This document shows positions 19,211 through 29,109 of a stretch of 64,000 nucleotides of DNA, in pieces; positions within the stretch are counted from its first letter, which is position 1; the number at the start of each line of letters is the position of its first letter. The notes under the pieces were generated by a model. That model worked only from the letters and a program-made list of their open reading frames with translations. It did no database searches and had not been told where the DNA came from. Origin of the DNA: UBA6623 sp965248235 (lineage in GTDB: Bacteria > Acidobacteriota > Terriglobia > Bryobacterales > UBA6623); NCBI GenBank assembly GCA_965248235.1, contig CBDFIU010000002.1, forward strand, positions 620,001 through 684,000, written 5' to 3'. A program made the position numbers and the translations under genes.

Positions 19211-19813
19211 TCAGGGCCTTTCGGTGGCGGGAGAATCTCCCGGGCCGGGCAATGGCGCCTTGCGGCCGCCGCCAGCCTCCCCCTCGAGCAGAGCATCGAG
19301 GTCCTCGTAGGGATAGATGACCGCCGCTTTGTTCGCCGGCAAGCCGCCGGTGTCGGCGGTCGGCCCGTAGTTGCTGTGCAGGTCGTGACCGAACACTCGC
19401 AACAGGGCGGTTTGTTGGCCGCGGTGGTGTGAGGTGTGGGCGATGCGGCGCACCATCACCCAAGCTCGCGAGCGGCGGGTGTCGAAGAATTGCACTTCCT
19501 CTTCCCACCAAGCGTCGGGTTTCTCGCGCAGAGCTTCCAGGCGTTTGCCGGAATCTTCGGCGTAGCGGCGAATGAACTCCAGGCGCGTTTCCTCGGCCGG
19601 TAGAGGCGGTGCGCCGACATCGATCCCCAGCATGTTGAGAAACCACAGGTTTTCTCCGGCGCATTGATGGACGAAGTGCTCCCGGACGCCGCGGCCTCGT
19701 ACGTCGGTCGGGTGCGGGCGCCGGGGCAGGTCTTCGTCTTGAAACATGCTCCACACGCCGAGAACCTTCAGGCGCTCGGTCTGGTAGGTGTCGGTGAGGA
19801 ATTCGTACTTCAT
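19211..19813 (-). CDS. DinB-family protein
   Basis: 200 residues of the DinB/YfiT-like four-helix-bundle superfamily. Metal-binding histidines are visible in VREHFVHQCAGEN and RIAHTSHHRGQQ, spaced as in DinB proteins. The C-terminal 40 residues are low-complexity (GEAGGGRKAPLPGPGDS) and may be disordered. In this superfamily the metal site serves thiol-dependent transferases or unknown functions; no substrate can be given. The ATG at 19813 is preceded by GAAGAATC. The gene is convergent with DUF1080 and divergent from the histidine kinase gene, with about 200 bases between. Confidence 0.82.
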   Translation of the reverse strand: MKYEFLTDTYQTERLKVLGVWSMFQDEDLPRRPHPTDVRGRGVREHFVHQCAGENLWFLNMLGIDVGAPPLPAEETRLEFIRRYAEDSGKRLEALREKPDAWWEEEVQFFDTRRSRAWVMVRRIAHTSHHRGQQTALLRVFGHDLHSNYGPTADTGGLPANKAAVIYPYEDLDALLEGEAGGGRKAPLPGPGDSPATERP

Positions 19814-20014
19814 GTTTGATTCTTCGTTTGGCGGTCGTCAATAGTTTTCGCGTTTCAATATTCGCCTGGGCGACAAAGATAGGGCAAGTCCCTTTGTTAT
19901 ACTCAGTTCCGACGTTTTGGGGGTGTCTGTGCGCCTCGCGGAGAACCGAAAGGGAACTCCCATGGACGGGTCCGGGGGCCGATTTCGCGGCTGCCGGCGT
20001 TCCGCAAAATCGCC

Positions 20015-22264
20015 ATGGAACGGAAGCATCAGCGGATTTCCTTGGCGTCGTCGAGCATCCTACTCGTCGTGCTGGTCTTTCTCGCCTTCTGGCAGACTTC
20101 TCTCGATTTCGGTGAATTCAGTCCCAGCGGACCGACGGAAACGGTCGTGCTTTGGGCGATTTCGACGCTGGTGGTGCTGGGCGTCGTCACGCTGGGGTTC
20201 ATCGTCTTTCGGCTGCTGCTGCGGCTTTATTTTGAACGTCGCGCCAATCGGCTGGGGTCGCGTATCAAGACCAAGCTGGTACTGGGGGCGTTCGCGCTTT
20301 CGATCGTGCCGGTGCTGTGCCTAGCGTGGTTTTCCTTCGTAGTGCTGAACCGCACTCTCGACAAATGGTTCAGCCAGCCGACGATCCAGATTCAAAAAAG
20401 CTCCGAGGAGTTGGTTCGTCAGCTCCAAGAGATGATGCGCGAGAAGACGGAAAACGACGCCGCCTGGATCGCCTCGTTGCCCGAGATCGCGGCGCTCTCC
20501 GTCGAAGCCCCGAGCGAGACTCGTGCGCGGGCGGGCTTGCGGCTCAAACGTCTCGCCGAGGTGATCCATGCTCACTACGTCGGCCTGCTTCGGGGCGGTG
20601 AGACGAAGCCCTGGGCGGAGTTTCGTTCCGGAAATTTGATCGAAGGGCCGGTTGAACGGCCTCTGGATTCGGCTCCCGAGTCGGAGCGGGAGGACGGAGT
20701 TTTCTCGCTGCTTGACGGCAATCGTATCGTGGCCGCGGCGCCCATCGGCAGCCAGGGCGAGGGCCGCGTTGTGGTCGCCTGGCGAATACCCGATGATCTG
20801 ATCGAGCGCAACGCGGAGATCGAAAAGCAGGTTCGCCACTACGCCACGCTGCAACGCGACCACCGCGAGTATCGCTATTTGTATTTCGGCATTTTGGCGT
20901 TGGTCGCCCTTTTTGTTTTATTTGTCGCGACCTGGTTGGCGCTGTTCCTTTCGAAACAAATCATTGTTCCCATCGAGGCGTTGGTCGAAGCCACCGGAGA
21001 GCTTTCGAGCGGCCACCTCGACTATCGCGTGAAAACCACGGCCGTGGACGAGTTGGGGGCTCTGGTGCAGTCATTCAACCGGATGACCCAGCAACTCGAG
21101 TCGCACCGCCGCAAGTTGGAACAAAGCAACGCCCATCTGGCCGGCGCCAACGCGGAGCTTGACGCTCGGCGACGTTTCATCGACGCTATTCTCGAAAGCA
21201 TCACGCCGGGCGTGATGTCGGTTTCCGACGACGGCGCGATTCAGAAGGTCAACGCCGGTCTCGATGCGATCTTCCCGGACGAAAAGGTCGAGCGGGCGCA
21301 GCGACTCGAAGACTTGTTTTCCGCCGAGGATCACGACGAGCTGCGGCACATGATGAAGCGCGCCCGCCGCACCGGATTGGCCAACCGCGAGTTCGTCTTT
21401 CAAAACCGGGGAAGGATGCTCCATGCCTCGGTGACCGTCTCGGCGCTCGAAAAAGAAGCCGCCACGCCGGAGACACCGCCCGGTTTCGTGATCGTCGTCG
21501 AGGACACCACCGAGTTGTTGCGAGCCCAAAAGTCGGAGGCCTGGACCGAAGTGGCGCGACGCGTGGCGCACGAAATCAAAAATCCCCTGACGCCGATCGC
21601 CCTCTCCGCCGAACGCATGAGTCGGCTGGTGGATCGCTTTGGCACGACGGATGACCCGGCGCGGCGCCGCGAGCTTGAGGAAAGCCTCGACAAGTGCACC
21701 TCGACGATTGTGCGGGAGGTAGGAACGCTTGGGACGCTGGTCAATGAATTCGCGCAATTCGCCAGGCTGCCCGCCGCCCAACCCCGCGAAGCGGATCTCA
21801 ACGCCGTCGTCGCCGACGCCCTCGACGTTTTCGAAGGCAGGCTGGATGGCGTGCGTATCGACAAGGAATTGGGCGCGGACCTTCCCGCCGTGTTCATCGA
21901 TCCCGAGCAGTTCAAGCGAGTGCTGGTGAACTTGATCGACAACGCCGCCGCGGCGGTCGAGGCGTCATTGGTTCGTGAAATTTTCATTCACACGGCCCCC
22001 GGCGTCGATCCCGAGCATGTGCAAATCATCGTGGCCGACTCGGGCCAGGGCATTTCCGCCGAGGACAAAGAGAAACTCTTCCTGCCCTACTTTTCGACCA
22101 AGCGGCGCGGCACGGGGTTGGGGTTGGCGATCGTCAACCGCATTCTCAGCGAGCACCACGCCGCCATTCGCGTGGAGGATCGCCGCCCGACCGGCAGCCG
22201 TTTCATCATCGAAGTGCCGACCGCGGCGAGCCGCGTGGCCGCTCCCGCCGGAGTGGGGGCTTAG
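20015..22264 (+). CDS. NtrY-like membrane sensor histidine kinase
   Basis: 749 residues. Three N-terminal transmembrane helices (about residues 9-110), a periplasmic or sensor region, a fourth helix (LYFGILALVALFVLFVATWLALF), then HAMP (IVPIEALVEATGELSSG). A PAS-like domain follows from RRFIDAILESITPGVMSV. The HisKA motif VARRVAHEIKNPLTPIAL has its phospho-His near residue 518. The ATPase domain shows the N box in LVNLIDNAAAAVEA, G1 in VADSGQGIS and G2 in GTGLGLAIV. This domain order matches NtrY. The stop overlaps the start of the response-regulator gene (TAGTG), so the pair is translationally coupled. NtrYX pairs act in nitrogen, redox or envelope control; the signal here is unknown. Confidence 0.92.
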   Translation: MERKHQRISLASSSILLVVLVFLAFWQTSLDFGEFSPSGPTETVVLWAISTLVVLGVVTLGFIVFRLLLRLYFERRANRLGSRIKTKLVLGAFALSIVPVLCLAWFSFVVLNRTLDKWFSQPTIQIQKSSEELVRQLQEMMREKTENDAAWIASLPEIAALSVEAPSETRARAGLRLKRLAEVIHAHYVGLLRGGETKPWAEFRSGNLIEGPVERPLDSAPESEREDGVFSLLDGNRIVAAAPIGSQGEGRVVVAWRIPDDLIERNAEIEKQVRHYATLQRDHREYRYLYFGILALVALFVLFVATWLALFLSKQIIVPIEALVEATGELSSGHLDYRVKTTAVDELGALVQSFNRMTQQLESHRRKLEQSNAHLAGANAELDARRRFIDAILESITPGVMSVSDDGAIQKVNAGLDAIFPDEKVERAQRLEDLFSAEDHDELRHMMKRARRTGLANREFVFQNRGRMLHASVTVSALEKEAATPETPPGFVIVVEDTTELLRAQKSEAWTEVARRVAHEIKNPLTPIALSAERMSRLVDRFGTTDDPARRRELEESLDKCTSTIVREVGTLGTLVNEFAQFARLPAAQPREADLNAVVADALDVFEGRLDGVRIDKELGADLPAVFIDPEQFKRVLVNLIDNAAAAVEASLVREIFIHTAPGVDPEHVQIIVADSGQGISAEDKEKLFLPYFSTKRRGTGLGLAIVNRILSEHHAAIRVEDRRPTGSRFIIEVPTAASRVAAPAGVGA

Positions 22265-23628
22265 TGCGAAAACGCGTCCTGGTGGTCGATGACGAGATCG
22301 GTATTCGGGAATCGCTGGTGGGGATTCTCGGGGACGAGGGGTATGAGGTCGACGCCGTCGAAAGCGGCGAGGAATGTCTGCGCTGTCTGCAATCCAAGAA
22401 CTACCAAGTCGCGTTGCTCGACATTTGGCTGCCCACGATCGACGGGTTGGAAACGCTGGAGCGTATTGGGGGACTGGACGTCTCGCAACGTCCGGTCGTG
22501 GTGATGATCTCCGGTCACGGAACGATTGAAACCGCGGTCAGGGCTACGAAGCTCGGCGCTCTGGATTTTCTCGAGAAGCCGCTGTCGCTCGAAAAGGTCA
22601 CGGTGACGGTCAAGAACGCTTTCGAGCGCCGCCGCTTGTTGGCCGAGAACACGAATTTGCGGGCGCAACTGCCTTCGCGTTACGACATCATCGGCGAGAG
22701 TGTTCAGATCAAGGCGCTGCGGCAGCAGTTGGCCTTGATGGCGCCGACAAACGGCCGCATTTTGATTTTCGGCGAGAGTGGCTCGGGGAAGGAGTTGGTC
22801 GCCCGCGCGCTGCACGCCCAGAGCCGCCGCGCCGACGGGGCCTTCATTGAGGTCAACTGCGCCGCTATTCCCGAAGAGCTGATCGAAAGCGAACTCTTCG
22901 GGCATCGCAAGGGGTCGTTCACCGGGGCTCACGAAGACAAGACGGGCAAGTTTCAGAAGGCTGACGGCGGGACGTTGTTTCTCGACGAAGTCGGCGATAT
23001 GAGCCTAAAGACGCAGGCGAAAGTGCTGCGGGTGCTCGAGGAGCAGCGCTTCGAACCGGTTGGGTCGTCGCGGACCGTACAGGTCGATACGCGCGTGATC
23101 GCGGCAACGAACAAAGACCTCGAAGCGGAGATCGAGCGCGGTAATTTCCGCGAAGACCTGTTCTATCGCCTCAACGTGATTCCATTCCATGTTCCGCCGC
23201 TGCGCGAGCGCGAAGAAGATATCCCGATGCTGGCGGGATACTTTCTCGATGAGTTTTGCTCGGCCTACGGGCGGCGGCCGCGGCGGCTGACCGGCGAGGC
23301 GAAGGACGTGCTGTGTACGAGAAGCTGGCCCGGCAACGTGCGGGAGCTTCGCAACCTGATGGAACGAGTCGTGATCATGACGGCGCAGGCCGAGATCGGC
23401 GTGGGCGAGTTGGGACTCTCGAGCGAAAGACGCACGGTCGACGGAGTTCGTCGGCAGGCTCGTTTCGCCAGTTTGGAAGAAGCTCGCAAGGCCTATGAAC
23501 GGGACTACGTCCTGAAGACGCTGGATGAACTGGGCGGCAACATGTCGCGCACGGCGGAAGCTCTGGGGCTCGAACGCAGCCACCTCTACCGCAAGATGAA
23601 GGCGCTGGGGATCGCGGGCGCGTCCTGA
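22264..23628 (+). CDS. NtrX-like sigma-54-dependent response regulator
   Basis: 454 residues from a GTG overlapping the kinase stop by one base. The receiver domain (residues 1-120) has VVDDEIGIRESL and the phospho-acceptor Asp53 in LLDIWLPTIDG. The AAA+ domain (about 140-385) shows Walker A GESGSGKE near residue 170 and the sigma-54 contact loop GSFTGA near residue 218, a common variant of GAFTGA. The C-terminal Fis-type helix-turn-helix reads NMSRTAEALGLERSHLYRKMKALGI. This is a complete NtrC-class enhancer-binding protein that would be phosphorylated by the kinase encoded just upstream and activate sigma-54 promoters. A REP-like palindrome lies 40 bases after its stop. Confidence 0.93.
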   Translation: MRKRVLVVDDEIGIRESLVGILGDEGYEVDAVESGEECLRCLQSKNYQVALLDIWLPTIDGLETLERIGGLDVSQRPVVVMISGHGTIETAVRATKLGALDFLEKPLSLEKVTVTVKNAFERRRLLAENTNLRAQLPSRYDIIGESVQIKALRQQLALMAPTNGRILIFGESGSGKELVARALHAQSRRADGAFIEVNCAAIPEELIESELFGHRKGSFTGAHEDKTGKFQKADGGTLFLDEVGDMSLKTQAKVLRVLEEQRFEPVGSSRTVQVDTRVIAATNKDLEAEIERGNFREDLFYRLNVIPFHVPPLREREEDIPMLAGYFLDEFCSAYGRRPRRLTGEAKDVLCTRSWPGNVRELRNLMERVVIMTAQAEIGVGELGLSSERRTVDGVRRQARFASLEEARKAYERDYVLKTLDELGGNMSRTAEALGLERSHLYRKMKALGIAGAS

Positions 23629-23667
23629 GCGAGGTAACGCGACCGCGGAATAGGTGGCTCGCGCGGG

Positions 23668-23692
23668 AGCGTGGACTTCCGTCCACGGCTCT
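23668..23692. repeat. REP-like palindrome (CGTGGAC-TTCC-GTCCACG)
   Basis: An imperfect 25-base copy of the palindrome that also occurs twice at 43288-43423. The stem CGTGGAC/GTCCACG encloses a TTCC loop and is flanked by AG and GCTCT. It lies between two convergent genes, where a hairpin could act as a transcription barrier, although no strong T-run follows (CTGTTTTC). Confidence 0.7.
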
Positions 23693-23728
23693 GTTTTCGA
23701 TTGCCGGCCCCCGCTAGATTTCCGTGAC

Positions 23729-24916
23729 TCACGGGGCGACAGGGCGTCGTGCTTCCCGGCGCTCCGTGATCGTCATTTCGTAAATTTCCCCGCGGCGTTC
23801 GACGTAAGAGGTTTTCGTCTCGCTGTTGATGAACGCGTTGAGGTCTTGGCTCGTGGTGTAGTCGCGGTGAATGATGTATTTTCCGGCCTTGTCGAACTCC
23901 TCGCCGGGGTTGTCGGTCGCCTTTTCGATGTCGGTGAACAGGCCCACGCGAAATTGCATCTCTTGGATGGCGAATAGGGCGGCTTGGTCGCCTTCTCGCC
24001 GAAATCGCTCGGCTTCGGCGGCCGCGAGCCGGCGGGCGATGAGTTGCGGCGGTTTGGGATAGTAGCCGAGATCTCGCATGCGGCGGCTGACGTCAAGTGA
24101 CGCTTCGTATTCCGACATTCCGGCGTCGAGCGCTTCCCGCGTCAACCGTTCCTTGACGTCGATGAGTTCCTGGATACGCTCGATGGAGGGAAGGCGCGCT
24201 TGGGGTGCAAGATCGAGCGGACGGATGCCGTCGGGATAGAGGTCGGGGCACACGTCCGTTTCGAGAAGTACTCGTACGGTTTGCTCTCGCGAATTGAAGG
24301 TGGCGACGGCGCAAGGGTAGGTTTCGCGCCCCTTCACGAGAATAAGTTCCCTATCGCCGGATAGCGGTGATACGTCATCTCCCGCGGTCGAGGTCCAACC
24401 CTGGGTCCAATGCCCCTCTTCAATAAGGCGATTTTCCACGTTATTCCAGAGGCGGCTGACGTAATGCTGCTCGGCGGAAGGCTGAACGGGGATGCTGAGG
24501 CTGATCTTGTATTCGAGATGAGCGCCTTCGACCCAGGAGAGTCGCGTGCGGGGGTAGGTGAAGGCCCTCCCTCGATAGGTGCGAATGTGGCGGCCTTCGA
24601 TCGGCGAGGCCGGCCAACGATGCAGAGTCTCGACGCTGTCGCTTGCCTGGTCGAGTTTTCGCAGCGAAAAACGGTCTTTCCAGACGAAGACATGGGCCGG
24701 TCCTGTAAAACCCTCCCAGCCCATCCCGGCGACGAGCCCGCCGGTTTCACGGTGAATGAAGTAAACCGCCGTTCCGTCGGGCGAATAGACAGGCGAAAAA
24801 TAGCCCTCGTGCTCTTGGACCTGGGTGTAAAGCAGGACGACAAGAGCCAGAAACAGGGCCGCTCCCAGCACAAGCAGCAACCGAAGAATCGTTGCGGACC
24901 GAACGATCGGCATCAC
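23729..24916 (-). CDS. Membrane-anchored hypothetical protein with PD40-like segment
   Basis: 395 residues. An N-terminal hydrophobic helix (ATILRLLLVLGAALFLALVVLLY) follows a short positive start, so it is an anchored or exported protein. Residues 36-60 include YFSPVYSPDGTAVYFIHRETGG, which resembles one PD40/WD40-like blade. The C-terminal 170 residues look helical (IERIQELIDVKERLTREAL, RRLAAAEAERFRREGDQAALFA). I cannot name a family. The ATG at 24916 is followed by another at 24913. It is convergent with the ntrX-like gene. No partner is evident. Confidence 0.65.
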   Translation of the reverse strand: MMPIVRSATILRLLLVLGAALFLALVVLLYTQVQEHEGYFSPVYSPDGTAVYFIHRETGGLVAGMGWEGFTGPAHVFVWKDRFSLRKLDQASDSVETLHRWPASPIEGRHIRTYRGRAFTYPRTRLSWVEGAHLEYKISLSIPVQPSAEQHYVSRLWNNVENRLIEEGHWTQGWTSTAGDDVSPLSGDRELILVKGRETYPCAVATFNSREQTVRVLLETDVCPDLYPDGIRPLDLAPQARLPSIERIQELIDVKERLTREALDAGMSEYEASLDVSRRMRDLGYYPKPPQLIARRLAAAEAERFRREGDQAALFAIQEMQFRVGLFTDIEKATDNPGEEFDKAGKYIIHRDYTTSQDLNAFINSETKTSYVERRGEIYEMTITERREARRPVAP

Positions 24917-25072
24917 GGAAACCGAGCCCGGCCGGCGGGCTTCGGTCTCAGCTTGTCAGATTTCCGGCCGCCTCGCACCCATGCACTCGTACGGAACTTG
25001 ACATGCAGCAACTGTCTCGATGTACCGAGGAGGCGCAGCATGCTTGCCGTACTAGAGCCGTCCCAATAAGTC

Positions 25073-25519
25073 GTGGGCGGAAAGAAGCGGAAGTCAAAGA
25101 AACCAGCGGTTTTGGTCGTCATGTCTTCCAGAGAACGGCAATCCCCCTTGCTTTCGGAACTCGAATTGATGCAGGTGGCCGTGCGGGTCAGTGAAAACTT
25201 TCGAGAAGCTCGCGGGAGTCTGGAAAGCGACCCGAATATTGACGTTGTGATCACCGATTTGACACTTGCCGACGCGAATTGGAGCGATCTGTTGCGATTC
25301 CTGGTGAATCGGAGTCTGCGCGCCAGTGTTGTCGTCAATACTTGCCGCGCCAATGAGGCGTGCTGGTCGGAGGTGCTGTGGCGCGGCGGATATGACCTGC
25401 TGGTCGAACCCTATGAAAGATCGGAAGTGAGGAGGGTTGTCGAGGGCGCCGCCCGTGCCGCGCGGGCGTCGCGTCCGAGAACGGAGGGGAAAGCCGCAAG
25501 TAGGGCCCAGGGCGCGTAG
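25073..25519 (+). CDS. Stand-alone receiver-like domain protein
   Basis: 148 residues from a GTG at 25073 (or about 132 from the ATG at 25121). The sequence has the alternating beta/alpha layout of a response-regulator receiver: PAVLVVMSSRER, VVITDLTLADANWSDLLRFL with an Asp at the phosphorylation position, SVVVNTC at beta-4 and WRGGYDLLVEPYERSEV at beta-5/alpha-5. The usual acidic pair near the N-terminus is replaced by SSRER, and the beta-5 Lys (KP) by EP, so phosphorylation is doubtful. The C-terminus is a basic, low-complexity tail. It has no output domain and could be a pseudo-receiver. About 560 bases separate it from the upstream ntrX end region on the other side of a convergent gene. 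Confidence 0.65.
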   Translation: MGGKKRKSKKPAVLVVMSSRERQSPLLSELELMQVAVRVSENFREARGSLESDPNIDVVITDLTLADANWSDLLRFLVNRSLRASVVVNTCRANEACWSEVLWRGGYDLLVEPYERSEVRRVVEGAARAARASRPRTEGKAASRAQGA

Positions 25520-25835
25520 CCGGCTTTGCGCCGCGCCGGGAGGTGTGCGCGGGGCGGGGATCAGTGTCGTCCGTTGACCGGCCCCCGAAAGACTGTGGGG
25601 TCTTTGAGTGTTCTCGGGCATCTCGCGTCCGGCGAATCGGTTGTTGCTTCGGCGGACTCGGGCTGGAACAGACGTGCGTTTTCTGGCTCGTGGGCATATC
25701 ATAAACGAACGACCCGAAGGGTTTTCTCGGATGGGTCGGACCGAGTAAACTAAGAAAAGGATTCTTAGGGCTGATCAGCCTGGCTGTTTGGCCCGCGAAA
25801 TGATTTTGCTCAACGATTCGAGGTTGCATTCCGTC

Positions 25836-28800
25836 ATGTCTCGTTTTGCCCACCGTGTTGACCTGGTTGTTACCGTCTCTTTGCTCGCCTTGTTTTCTTC
25901 CCCGCCCGCCGCGGGGGCCGGGAAGACCGTTGACTTTCAACGTGATGTGAGACCAATCCTTTCCGACAAGTGTTTTCAGTGCCACGGCCCCGACGAGGCA
26001 ACCCGCATGGCGGGGCTGCGCATGGATACCCGGGAGGGTGCTTTCACCCAACGCGAAAACGGCGCTGCGATTGTCGCCGGCGATATCGAGAAGAGTCTGC
26101 TCTACCAGCGCGCTAAGCACTCCGACGAGATGATGCGCATGCCGCCGGCGTACTCGAAGAAGGAATTGACCGAGGAGCAGATCGACATCCTCAAGCGCTG
26201 GATCGCGGAAGGCGCGTCATGGGATCAGCATTGGTCGTTTCGGCCGCTTGAACGTCCCGCCGAACCGGAGGTCGAAAACGCGGCATGGGCGCGCAACCCG
26301 ATTGACCGTTTCATCCTCGCGCGGCTCGAAGACGCGGGTCTTTCGCCGGCGCGGGAAGCCGACCGGCGCACGTTGGCACGCAGAGCCGCGCTGGATTTGA
26401 CCGGCCTGCCGCCGGAACCGGGCTTGGTCGAAGCGTTTGTGGATGATTCCTCCGACGGCGCGTATGAGAAGTATGTCGATCACTTGCTGGAGTCCGAGCA
26501 CTGGGGAGAGCACCGCGGGCGCTATTGGCTGGACGCGGCTCGTTACGGCGACACGCACGGGATTCACGTCGACAACTACCGCGAAATGTGGCCGTACCGC
26601 GATTGGGTGATTGGGGCGTTCAACCGAAATCTGCCGTTTGATGAGTTCACCGTCGAGCAGATCGCCGGTGACCTGTTGCCGAACCCGAAACTCGATCAGC
26701 TCGTCGCCACCGGATTCCACCGCTGCAATGTGACGACGAATGAAGCCGGGATCATCGACGAAGAGTATGAAGCTATTTACGCGAAGGACCGCGCCGATAC
26801 GACCGGGCTGGTTTGGCTCGGGCTGACGGTGGGGTGCGCCACTTGCCATGACCACAAGTTCGACCCGATTGCCCAGAAGGACTTCTACGCGCTGACGGCG
26901 TTTTTCCGCAACACGACGCAGTACGTGATGGACGGCAATGTGTCGGATCCGCCTCCGATCGTGGTGGTGCCGAGCGTGCGGGACCGTCCTCGTCTGGAGT
27001 CGCTCAAGAAGCGAATGGCCGAGATCGAGCGAAAGATCGCGCGGACGGCCGCCTCGTCGGAAGCCAAATTCGAAGCATGGCTCAACAAAGGCGAGTATCG
27101 CTCTCTGAGCGCGCCTCTCGGAGCCGACGCGGAGATCTTCACGCTCGCGGTCGGCGACGAGCCCTACGCGATGATCCATGGCGAGAAAGCGAAGGTCGAA
27201 TTGAACGAAGGCGTCACGCTCGGAGAAGGCCCCCAGCCGGGACGTAAAGCGATTCACTTCGCCGACGAGGCGTCAACGGAACTGCCGAACTTCCCGCTTG
27301 ACGCCGAGAAGCCGTTTTCCCTGGCGATCGAGCTTTTCATGCCGAAAGAGGAAGGCCGCTTCGCGGTGCTGAGCCAAATCGATCAAGAGGACGAAAACCG
27401 CGGATGGGCTTTGACGATCAGCACCTTTCTCGCGCGCTTACCCGGTTTTCATCTTTACGGAGACAAGGGTGAGACCGTTGAGATTTACACAGGGCATCTG
27501 CAGCAGCTCGAGATGGGCAGTTGGAACCACATCACCGTGACCTACGACGGCAGCGGAGAGCGAGCCGGGCTCGACCTTTTCCTCAACGGAGAGGTGCTGC
27601 CGACCCAAGGCAGTGAATACTTCGAAAAGATTAAGGGAACGATTCAGACCGATCAACCGTTCCTGCTGGGCAAGAGTACTCGGGAGTCCGAGGACACTTA
27701 CGAGCCCGCGTTCTTCGCCGGCGGCGCCATCGCCGACTTCCGCGTTTTCAACCGCGCCGTGAATGCCGAGGAAGCGCGAGTGCTGTCACGCTGGTCGGCG
27801 ATCGAGGCGGCGCGCGCGAAAACTCCCGAGCAACTCAGCGCCGAGCAGCGCGAGGCGTTGCGGCTTTATTACTTGAATCTCAAGAGCAAGAAGTATCGCA
27901 AGCTGCTGGCCGCTCGCCGCGAGGCGGGACTCGATTATCGCGAAATCCGCCGCCGCGGAGGCGTCACGCATGTGATGCAAGAGGTCGCCGGGAAAATGGC
28001 CGAGGCGCACATCCTCGATCGCGGGATGTATGACCAGAAGCGGGACTTGGTGGCCGCCGAGACGCCGCCCGCCTTGCCGCCGATGCCGGCCTCGGCGCCG
28101 CGTAACCGCATGGGCTTGGCGCGTTGGCTCGTGGGTGACAACAATCCGCTGACTCCCCGGGTGACGGTCAATCGCTTTTGGCAGGAGGTTTTCGGGACCG
28201 GGCTGGTTAAGACGAGCGAAGACTTCGGTTCGCAGGGCGAGCCGCCGTCGCATCCCGAGCTGCTCGACTGGCTGGCGGCCGATTTTCGCGACGGCGGTTG
28301 GGATGTGAAGCAATTGTTCCGCCTGATGCTCACTTCGGCGGCCTACCGCCAAACCGTGGCGACGACGCCCGAGAAACTCGAAAAAGACGCCGAGAACCGT
28401 CTGCTCTCCAGAGGCCCGCGATTCCGGATGGACGCGGAAGTGATTCGCGACTACGCGCTGGCTTCGAGCGGGTTATTGAATGCGAGGATCGGCGGCCCGA
28501 GCGTCAAGCCCTATCAACCCGAGGGTGTGTGGGAAACCGTTGCCATGCCGGGCAGCAATACACGTGACTACAAGCAAGACCACGGCGATAAGCTCTACCG
28601 TCGCAGCATGTATACATTCTGGAAGCGATCCGCGCCGCCGGCGTCGATGGACGTGTTCAACGCGCCGACCCGCGAGCACACCACGATCCGGCGCGAGCGC
28701 ACGAATACGCCGCTGCAAGCGCTGGTGACGCTCAACGATCCGCAGTTCGTCGAAGCGGCCCGTTTCTTGGCCCAGGAAGCCATCGAAGAGATGGGCGACG

Positions 28801-29051
28801 ACTTCGATCGACGCCTCGACTACATGACGATGCGCGTGATGGCGCGTTCGCTCGAAGCCGAAGAGCGCGAGGTCGCCAAGAGTGCTTATCAGCAGTTTTT
28901 GCGTTACTATGGGGCCAACGGCGAGGAAGCCGCGCGGTTGCTCGCGACCGGGGAGTCCGAGCCCGATCAGGCGCTGCCGGCGGTAGAATCCGCAGCGCTC
29001 ACGATGGTCGCCAACCAACTACTGAATCTGGACGAAGTGTTAAACAAGTAG
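25836..29051 (+). CDS. DUF1549/DUF1553 protein with cytochrome-like PSCyt1 and LamG domains
   Basis: About 1070 residues. I chose the ATG at 25836 because a good signal peptide follows (VDLVVTVSLLALFSSPPAAGA); a TTG at 25788 and ATG at 25800 are alternatives. Domains in order: PSCyt1 with heme-type motif CFQCHG near the N-terminus, DUF1549 (DRFILARLEDAGLSPA, AARYGDTHGIHVDNYRE), a second CxxCH in CATCHDHKFDP, a central LamG/concanavalin-like domain (LAIELFMPKEEGRFAVLS to AIADFRVFNRAV), and DUF1553 (NRMGLARWLVGDNNPLTPRVTVNRFW). Such large exported proteins are abundant in Planctomycetota and also occur in Acidobacteriota, nearly always beside DUF1501. Sugar or sulfated polysaccharide breakdown is often proposed. 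The next gene follows after 58 bases. Confidence 0.92.
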   Translation: MSRFAHRVDLVVTVSLLALFSSPPAAGAGKTVDFQRDVRPILSDKCFQCHGPDEATRMAGLRMDTREGAFTQRENGAAIVAGDIEKSLLYQRAKHSDEMMRMPPAYSKKELTEEQIDILKRWIAEGASWDQHWSFRPLERPAEPEVENAAWARNPIDRFILARLEDAGLSPAREADRRTLARRAALDLTGLPPEPGLVEAFVDDSSDGAYEKYVDHLLESEHWGEHRGRYWLDAARYGDTHGIHVDNYREMWPYRDWVIGAFNRNLPFDEFTVEQIAGDLLPNPKLDQLVATGFHRCNVTTNEAGIIDEEYEAIYAKDRADTTGLVWLGLTVGCATCHDHKFDPIAQKDFYALTAFFRNTTQYVMDGNVSDPPPIVVVPSVRDRPRLESLKKRMAEIERKIARTAASSEAKFEAWLNKGEYRSLSAPLGADAEIFTLAVGDEPYAMIHGEKAKVELNEGVTLGEGPQPGRKAIHFADEASTELPNFPLDAEKPFSLAIELFMPKEEGRFAVLSQIDQEDENRGWALTISTFLARLPGFHLYGDKGETVEIYTGHLQQLEMGSWNHITVTYDGSGERAGLDLFLNGEVLPTQGSEYFEKIKGTIQTDQPFLLGKSTRESEDTYEPAFFAGGAIADFRVFNRAVNAEEARVLSRWSAIEAARAKTPEQLSAEQREALRLYYLNLKSKKYRKLLAARREAGLDYREIRRRGGVTHVMQEVAGKMAEAHILDRGMYDQKRDLVAAETPPALPPMPASAPRNRMGLARWLVGDNNPLTPRVTVNRFWQEVFGTGLVKTSEDFGSQGEPPSHPELLDWLAADFRDGGWDVKQLFRLMLTSAAYRQTVATTPEKLEKDAENRLLSRGPRFRMDAEVIRDYALASSGLLNARIGGPSVKPYQPEGVWETVAMPGSNTRDYKQDHGDKLYRRSMYTFWKRSAPPASMDVFNAPTREHTTIRRERTNTPLQALVTLNDPQFVEAARFLAQEAIEEMGDDFDRRLDYMTMRVMARSLEAEEREVAKSAYQQFLRYYGANGEEAARLLATGESEPDQALPAVESAALTMVANQLLNLDEVLNK

Positions 29052-29109
29052 CGACGCACGATCGCCGACAACTCAAAACGTTCCGACGAAGATTTGACGG
29101 AGAATTACC

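Noticed and set aside
26217..27257. Long minus-strand open frame (about 346 codons) across the DUF1549 gene.
   Set aside because: It is antisense to a strongly supported gene, is rich in Arg, Gln and His, and has no family signature. It is a by-product of GC-rich codons.
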